Shown in pieces: positions 23,278 to 26,662 of a stretch of 26,662 nt of DNA. Origin of the DNA: JANNGZ01 sp031404155. Lineage in GTDB: Bacteria > Pseudomonadota > Gammaproteobacteria > Burkholderiales > Burkholderiaceae_C. Within the stretch, counting starts at the first letter, position 1. The number at the start of each line of letters is the position of its first letter. A model generated the notes under the pieces. The model was given only the letters and a program-made list of their open reading frames with translations, had not been told where the DNA came from and ran no database searches. The translations under genes were made by a program, and so were the position numbers. The stretch is from assembly GCA_031404155.1 (NCBI GenBank), contig JANNGZ010000438.1, positions 1 to 26,662 on the forward strand. Reading direction: 5' to 3'.

Positions 23278-24006
23278 ATGACAACGACCGAACCCGCGAC
23301 CGAACGCTCTACCGCGCAAGCGCCGCCCGAAGCCGCCCCGGTCAGCCCGGTGACCACCGCGCGTACCGCGCTGGCCTGGACCCACACCGCGCGTTTCCTG
23401 ACCACCGCGGCGCGGCTGGACCAGTTGCCGCTGAACGAGCTGCCCGAAATTGCGTTTGTCGGCCGCAGCAACGCCGGCAAGTCGACCGCGATCAATACGC
23501 TGGCGCAGCAGAAGCGGCTTGCGTTCGCCTCGAAAACGCCAGGACGCACCCAGCACATCAACCTCTTTTCGCTCGGCCCGAAGGACACGCCTGATGCGCT
23601 GTTTGCCGATCTGCCGGGCTACGGCTACGCCGCGGTGGAACGCGCGGCCAAGTTGCGCTGGCAAGAGGTGATGGCACAGTACCTGGACGTGCGGCGCAGC
23701 CTCTCGGGGGTGGTGCTGATGGTCGATTCGCGCCTCGGGTTCACCGACCTCGACAAGCAGCTGCTGTCGTTCGTGGCCCCGCGGGTCGGCATGGGCGAGG
23801 TGAAGCTGCTCACGCTGCTGACCAAGGCCGACAAGCTCTCGCGCAAGGACGCCGACGCAGCCTTGCGCGGCGCGCAGGAGGTGCTGGCCGACGTCGCGAC
23901 CGACACCGCCGATGTGAGCGTGACCCTGTTTTCGGCACTCAAGCGCAGCGGCGTCGACGACGCCGCGCTGACGCTGCACGCCTGGGTGCATCCGCCCACG
24001 GCGTGA
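23278..24006 (+). CDS. engB: Ribosome biogenesis GTP-binding protein YihA/YsxC (EngB)
   Basis: A TRAFAC-class GTPase acting in late 50S subunit assembly. The product is 242 residues, slightly longer than the ~200 usual, owing to a Thr/Ala/Pro-rich N-terminal extension of about 35 residues. G motifs: G1 GRSNAGKS at 62-69, G2 TPGRTQ from 87, G3 DLPGYG at 111-116, G4 TKAD at 182-185, G5 SALK further on. The ATG at 23278 is preceded by a TACAAT box and no ribosome-binding site. An ATG at 23271 is out of frame. The gene lies back to back with cytochrome c4, as in many gammaproteobacteria and betaproteobacteria. Confidence 0.95.
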   Translation: MTTTEPATERSTAQAPPEAAPVSPVTTARTALAWTHTARFLTTAARLDQLPLNELPEIAFVGRSNAGKSTAINTLAQQKRLAFASKTPGRTQHINLFSLGPKDTPDALFADLPGYGYAAVERAAKLRWQEVMAQYLDVRRSLSGVVLMVDSRLGFTDLDKQLLSFVAPRVGMGEVKLLTLLTKADKLSRKDADAALRGAQEVLADVATDTADVSVTLFSALKRSGVDDAALTLHAWVHPPTA

Positions 24007-24025
24007 GGGCTTTGCCGGCCTTGCA

Positions 24026-24031
24026 GATAAT
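24026..24031 (+). promoter_or_regulatory. -10 box of the hydrolase-lacI unit (possibly leaderless)
   Basis: GATAAT (5 of 6 to consensus) ends 6 bp before the ATG at 24038, in the 31-bp gap after engB. The -35 region would fall in the end of engB and shows no clear hexamer. Confidence 0.4.
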
Positions 24032-24037
24032 CCGCCG

Positions 24038-24934
24038 ATGAACAACATCGAACTGTTCGACGCGGACCTGCCGCACGGGATTCGCCTGGCTTGCCGGCGC
24101 AACCGGGCCGCGGCTACGCTACCGCGTGTGATGCTGCTGCACGGTTTCCCGGAGGCCGCATTCGTCTGGGACGAGGTGATGGCCGCACTCGCCGGCCGTG
24201 CGCAATGTGTGGCGCCGAACCTGCGCGGCTTTGCCGGCTCGTCCGCACCCACCGAGGTGGAGGCCTACCGCGCCAAACATCTGGTGGCCGATGTGGTGGC
24301 TTTGATCGCGCAGCGGGACCGAACCGGCGCGCCGCTGGACCTGCTCGTGGCGCACGATTGGGGCGGCGCGGTGGCTTGGAACCTGGCGGTGCAGCGGCCG
24401 GACCTGATCAAACAACTGCTGATCGTCAATTCACCGCACCCGGCCACCTTCCTGCGGGAGCTGCGCGACAACCCGGCGCAGCAGGCCGCGAGTGCCTACA
24501 TGAACTTTCTTTGCCGGCCGGACGCCGAGGCACTGCTGGCCGCCAACGACTTCGCTCGCCTTTGGCCCTTCTTCCAGAGCGAGGGTCGGGCCGCTTGGCT
24601 GACCGAGCCGGTGCGCGAGCAGTACCGCGAAGTCTGGCGCCAAGGGCTGACCGGCGGCTGCAACTTCTACCGCGCGTCGCCGCTGCGCCCGCCGCGCGGG
24701 GCCGATGACCCGATCCACACGCTGCGGTTCCCGCCTGAGTTCGTGACCGTGAAGCTGCCGACAACGGTGCTGTGGGGCGAGCGCGATATTGCGCTGCCGG
24801 TGGCGTTGCTCGACGGGCTCGAAGCCTTCGTGCCGGAGATGTCGCTTCGGCGCGTGGCCGATGCGAGCCACTGGATCGTGCATGAGCAGCCCGCACTGGT
24901 GGTGGACACCATTGCCGGTTTGCTGGCCGGGTGA
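24038..24934 (+). CDS. Alpha/beta hydrolase, epoxide hydrolase-like
   Basis: A 298-residue cytosolic alpha/beta-hydrolase. The oxyanion motif HGFPE is at 35-39, the nucleophile elbow AHDWGG places Asp107 as nucleophile, the acid is Asp250 (GERD) and the base His278 (SHW). An Asp nucleophile with HGFP is typical of soluble epoxide hydrolases and haloalkane or fluoroacetate dehalogenases. Candidate lid tyrosines Y154 (SAYMNF) and Y211 (NFYRAS) favour epoxide hydrolase, since these protonate the epoxide, but a dehalogenase cannot be excluded. The substrate is unknown. Its stop overlaps the lacI-type gene by one base (TGATG), so the two are coupled. A GATAAT box lies just before the start. Confidence 0.88.
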   Translation: MNNIELFDADLPHGIRLACRRNRAAATLPRVMLLHGFPEAAFVWDEVMAALAGRAQCVAPNLRGFAGSSAPTEVEAYRAKHLVADVVALIAQRDRTGAPLDLLVAHDWGGAVAWNLAVQRPDLIKQLLIVNSPHPATFLRELRDNPAQQAASAYMNFLCRPDAEALLAANDFARLWPFFQSEGRAAWLTEPVREQYREVWRQGLTGGCNFYRASPLRPPRGADDPIHTLRFPPEFVTVKLPTTVLWGERDIALPVALLDGLEAFVPEMSLRRVADASHWIVHEQPALVVDTIAGLLAG

Positions 24935-25998
24935 TGGCGGGCCCGGCGGCGAAGAAGGCGGCCGGCGTCTCGGCGCCAATGAGCACGCCGGACGCCCGGG
25001 TGCAAATGGCCGACATCGCGCGCCTTGCGGGTGTCTCCACCGCCACCGTGTCGCGTGCGCTCAATGGCAGCCCCTTGATCAACGAAGCGACCCGCCAGCG
25101 CATTGCCGAGTTGGCGCGCTCGCTCAACTACACGATCAACATCGGCGCGAAAAACCTGCGCACCAAGAGCAACCACACCGTGGCGGTCGTGATCCCCTAC
25201 GACTCGCGCTCGCGCCAGCATGTCTCCGACCCGTTTTTCCTGGCCATGATGGGCAGCCTGGCCGACGCGCTGACCGAGCGCGGCTACGACATGCTGCTGT
25301 CGCGCGTGAACGCCGACAACCTGGATTCAGCGGCGCAGCTCTACGATTCCGGCCAGGCCATCGGCATCGTGCTGATCGGCCAGTGGTACCACCACGACCA
25401 GCTCAACACCCTGGCCGCGCGGCGCATGCCGATCGTGGTCTGGGGTGCGCAGATGCCGCGCCAGCTGTATTGCAGCGTCGGTGGCGACAACCTCGTCGGT
25501 GGTGCACTCGCCACCAGGCACCTGATCGAGCAGGGGCGCAAGCGCATCGCGTTTGTGGGCGACCCCAAGCTGCCCGAGGTCCAGCAGCGCCATCGGGGCT
25601 ACCTGAACGAACTGGCCGCGCACCGACTCGTGCCCGACCCGCGGCTGCTGGTGGACGTGCCGTTCGAACCCAGCCGCGCCCGCGAGGGCGTGGCCCGCTT
25701 GTGCGAGCAGGGCATCGTGTTCGACGCCGTTTTTGCGTGCAGCGACGTGCTCGCGCTGGCCTCGCTGCAAGCGCTGCGTGCCTACAACCTGCGCGTGCCC
25801 GACAAGGTGGCCGTGGTGGGTTACGACGACATCGAATGGGCCAGCCACAGCGACCCGCCGCTGACCAGCGTGCGCCAGCCGATTGCCGCGGCGGGCATTG
25901 AAATCGTCGATGCGCTGCTGCGCATGATCGACGGCGAGACGGTGCCGCCGCGCACCATGCCGGTGGAGTTGATGGTGCGCCAGAGCTCCTTGCGCTGA
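24934..25998 (+). CDS. LacI-family transcriptional regulator
   Basis: A 354-residue DNA-binding regulator. The HTH at residues 25-45 (MADIARLAGVSTATVSRALNG) is a textbook LacI domain, followed by the hinge helix region (LNYTINIGAKNLRTKSNHTVAVV) and a periplasmic-binding-protein-like effector domain (VAVVIPYDSRS, GIVLIGQW, RIAFVGDP, AVFACSDVLALASLQAL, VAVVGYDD). The effector is probably a sugar. The ATG at 24934 overlaps the hydrolase stop (TGATG); a GTG at 24931 or ATG at 24979 are alternatives. It is followed by two LacI-type operator sites and a TonB-dependent receptor gene, so its likely target is that receptor and perhaps a sugar-use locus beyond the window. It may be encoded with the hydrolase by chance of position. 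Confidence 0.93.
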   Translation: MAGPAAKKAAGVSAPMSTPDARVQMADIARLAGVSTATVSRALNGSPLINEATRQRIAELARSLNYTINIGAKNLRTKSNHTVAVVIPYDSRSRQHVSDPFFLAMMGSLADALTERGYDMLLSRVNADNLDSAAQLYDSGQAIGIVLIGQWYHHDQLNTLAARRMPIVVWGAQMPRQLYCSVGGDNLVGGALATRHLIEQGRKRIAFVGDPKLPEVQQRHRGYLNELAAHRLVPDPRLLVDVPFEPSRAREGVARLCEQGIVFDAVFACSDVLALASLQALRAYNLRVPDKVAVVGYDDIEWASHSDPPLTSVRQPIAAAGIEIVDALLRMIDGETVPPRTMPVELMVRQSSLR

Positions 25999-26006
25999 GC
26001 CTGCCC

Positions 26007-26030
26007 GCCGGTCGCGGGCGACGCACCGGC
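26007..26030 (+). terminator. Hairpin directly after the lacI-type gene
   Basis: GCCGGT (26007-26012) pairs with ACCGGC (26025-26030); an alternative inner stem GTCGC/GCGAC (26011-26015, 26018-26022) is possible. It begins 8 bp after the stop codon but has no T-run. It may end or stabilise the regulator mRNA and overlaps the edge of the upstream operator. Confidence 0.35.
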
Positions 26031-26041
26031 AAACGATTGCA
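26028..26041. promoter_or_regulatory. Secondary LacI-family operator (12/14 match)
   Basis: GGCAAACGATTGCA matches the perfect palindrome at 26142-26155 at 12 of 14 positions, with an intact right half (CGATTGCA). The centres of the two sites are 114 bp apart, close to 11 helical turns, which suits repression by DNA looping. Confidence 0.55.
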
Positions 26042-26081
26042 CGGATCCCTTGCGCCCGACGCGCGCACCGTGGCCAGGCCT

Positions 26082-26101
26082 GCCTCTTTACGCTGAGAGG
26101 C
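26082..26101. other. Inverted repeat between the two operators
   Basis: GCCTCT (26082-26087) and AGAGGC (26096-26101) form a perfect 6-bp stem around an 8-nt loop (TTACGCTG). It is not followed by a T-run. It could be a hairpin at the end of the regulator transcript or a site for another protein. Confidence 0.3.
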
Positions 26102-26141
26102 GCGCCTGTGAGCATGGTGAAAACGTTAGGCCGATTCGCGG

Positions 26142-26155
26142 TGCAATCGATTGCA
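26142..26155. promoter_or_regulatory. Primary LacI-family operator
   Basis: TGCAATCGATTGCA is a perfect 14-bp palindrome with the central CG step and half-site spacing typical of LacI/GalR operators. It lies between the regulator gene and the TonB receptor gene, 114 bp upstream of the receptor ATG, and overlaps the likely core promoter. The partner is presumably the regulator encoded at 24934-25998. Confidence 0.8.
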
Positions 26156-26179
26156 TAAATGACGGCCCCTGGCTACATT
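26151..26179 (+). promoter_or_regulatory. Candidate promoter of the TonB receptor gene
   Basis: TTGCAT (26151-26156) and TACATT (26174-26179) are spaced by 17 bp and lie just ahead of the receptor leader; the -35 element would sit inside the right half of the operator, so a bound repressor would block polymerase. Matches to consensus are modest (3/6 and 4/6). An alternative -10, ATAAAT at 26155-26160, would start transcription earlier. Confidence 0.35.
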
Positions 26180-26187
26180 TCATGCCA

Positions 26188-26211
26188 GCCGCGTGGGCGG
26201 CGCCCTTTTTT
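26188..26211 (+). terminator. Terminator-like hairpin in the TonB receptor leader
   Basis: GGGC-GGC-GCCC (26195-26205) is followed by six T's (26206-26211), then GTTT, the layout of an intrinsic terminator. A competing stem GCCGC/GCGGC (26188-26192, 26197-26201) uses part of the same bases, so the two folds exclude each other. It lies about 60 bp before the receptor ribosome-binding site. It may stop read-through from lacI or attenuate receptor transcription if the start site is upstream. Confidence 0.45.
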
Positions 26212-26269
26212 GTTTGCGAGCCGCGCCTTATGGGCTGGGTTCGACAAATCTCGAAACCTGGAGACAACC

Positions 26270-26662
26270 ATGACCCGCAAACCGACTCCGCGCCTTGTCG
26301 CGCTCGCCGCCGCCTTGGTGGTGGCCCCGCTCGCCTGGGCACAACAGGCCGCGCCCGCCGCGGTCGCGCCGAAGGCGCAGGACAAGGCCGGTGCCGAAAC
26401 CGTGTTGGTGGCCCAGGCCACGACCACCGCACCCGCCGCGGCGAACGCGCCGGCGGCACCTGCCGCCGCCGCGGCTGACAGCAAGGATCCGGTGAACCTG
26501 AACACCGTGATCGTCACCGGTACGGTGGCGGGGCGTTCCAAGATGTCGACCAGCGTGTCGATCAGCACCCTCGGCGGCGAGGCGATCACGAATTCCAACG
26601 CGGTCAGCGCCGCCGAAGTGCTGCGCTCGATTCCCGGCCTGCGTTCGGAGTCCAGCGGCGGC
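26270..26662 (+). CDS. TonB-dependent receptor, N-terminal part (cut by window edge)
   Basis: The first 131 codons of an outer-membrane TonB-dependent transporter. GGAG six bases before the ATG is the best ribosome-binding site in the right part of the window. The signal peptide runs to about residue 24 (...VVAPLAWA, then QQ). An Ala/Pro-rich linker fills residues ~26-70. LNTVIVTGT at 77-85 is the usual TonB-box-like start of the plug domain, which continues with SAAEVLRSIPGLRSESSGG. The rest of the plug and the 22-strand barrel lie beyond the window. The LacI-type regulator and operators upstream imply a carbohydrate ligand, as with LacI-controlled receptors for sucrose or maltodextrins in other proteobacteria. 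Confidence 0.92.
   Translation, partial: MTRKPTPRLVALAAALVVAPLAWAQQAAPAAVAPKAQDKAGAETVLVAQATTTAPAAANAPAAPAAAAADSKDPVNLNTVIVTGTVAGRSKMSTSVSISTLGGEAITNSNAVSAAEVLRSIPGLRSESSGG

Noticed and set aside
1..26662. CRISPR arrays, tRNA or rRNA genes, transposases, prophage genes
   Set aside because: Looked for; no regularly spaced repeats, no cloverleaf or rRNA-like stretches, and no recombinase or phage motifs were seen.

Overview
The window is GC-rich, gene-dense chromosomal DNA. Its gene content (ubiJ-ubiB pair, FmdB-DUF502-aspS cluster, cytochrome c4 next to engB, TonB-dependent receptor under a LacI regulator, Eps-type polysaccharide genes) points to a betaproteobacterium of the order Burkholderiales, probably near the Rubrivivax/Leptothrix/Methylibium group. 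That placement is inferred from gene order and codon use; no search was run.

Bases 1-15334 (minus strand) are one long exopolysaccharide or capsule operon read right to left: wcaJ-type initiating sugar-phosphate transferase, EpsL-like outer-membrane barrel, galE, manC, rfbB, rfbD, rfbA, rfbC, a 2OG-Fe(II) oxygenase, a GT4 glycosyltransferase, a membrane GT2 glycosyltransferase, a WecG/TagA/CpsF glycosyltransferase fused to a STAS domain, gmd, and the start of a lipoprotein cut by the window edge. The genes supply UDP-Gal (GalE), dTDP-L-rhamnose (RfbABCD) and GDP-mannose with its 4-keto-6-deoxy derivative (ManC, Gmd). They also load the first sugar on undecaprenyl phosphate and extend it. No flippase, polymerase, chain-length regulator or GDP-fucose/rhamnose reductase is seen; these may lie beyond the left edge. 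Several junctions are ATGA overlaps, so translational coupling is likely.

Bases 15335-15546 form a divergent control region with an 18-bp palindrome just upstream of wcaJ and a -10-like box just upstream of ubiJ. Rightward on the plus strand come ubiJ, a hairpin-rich intergenic repeat, ubiB (ubiquinone biosynthesis), a sodium:solute symporter, an FmdB zinc-ribbon protein, a DUF502 membrane protein and aspS. Cytochrome c4 (minus) and engB (plus) are divergent.

Bases 24038-26662 hold an epoxide-hydrolase-like enzyme overlapping a LacI-family regulator, then a 271-bp control region with a perfect 14-bp LacI-type operator, a second 12/14 operator 114 bp away and a terminator-like hairpin, and finally the first 131 codons of a TonB-dependent receptor that runs off the right edge. 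The most notable points are the GT-STAS fusion with an altered PxQE motif, the paired operators before the receptor, the 18-bp palindrome at the head of the EPS operon, and -10 boxes placed so that three plus-strand genes would make leaderless mRNAs.
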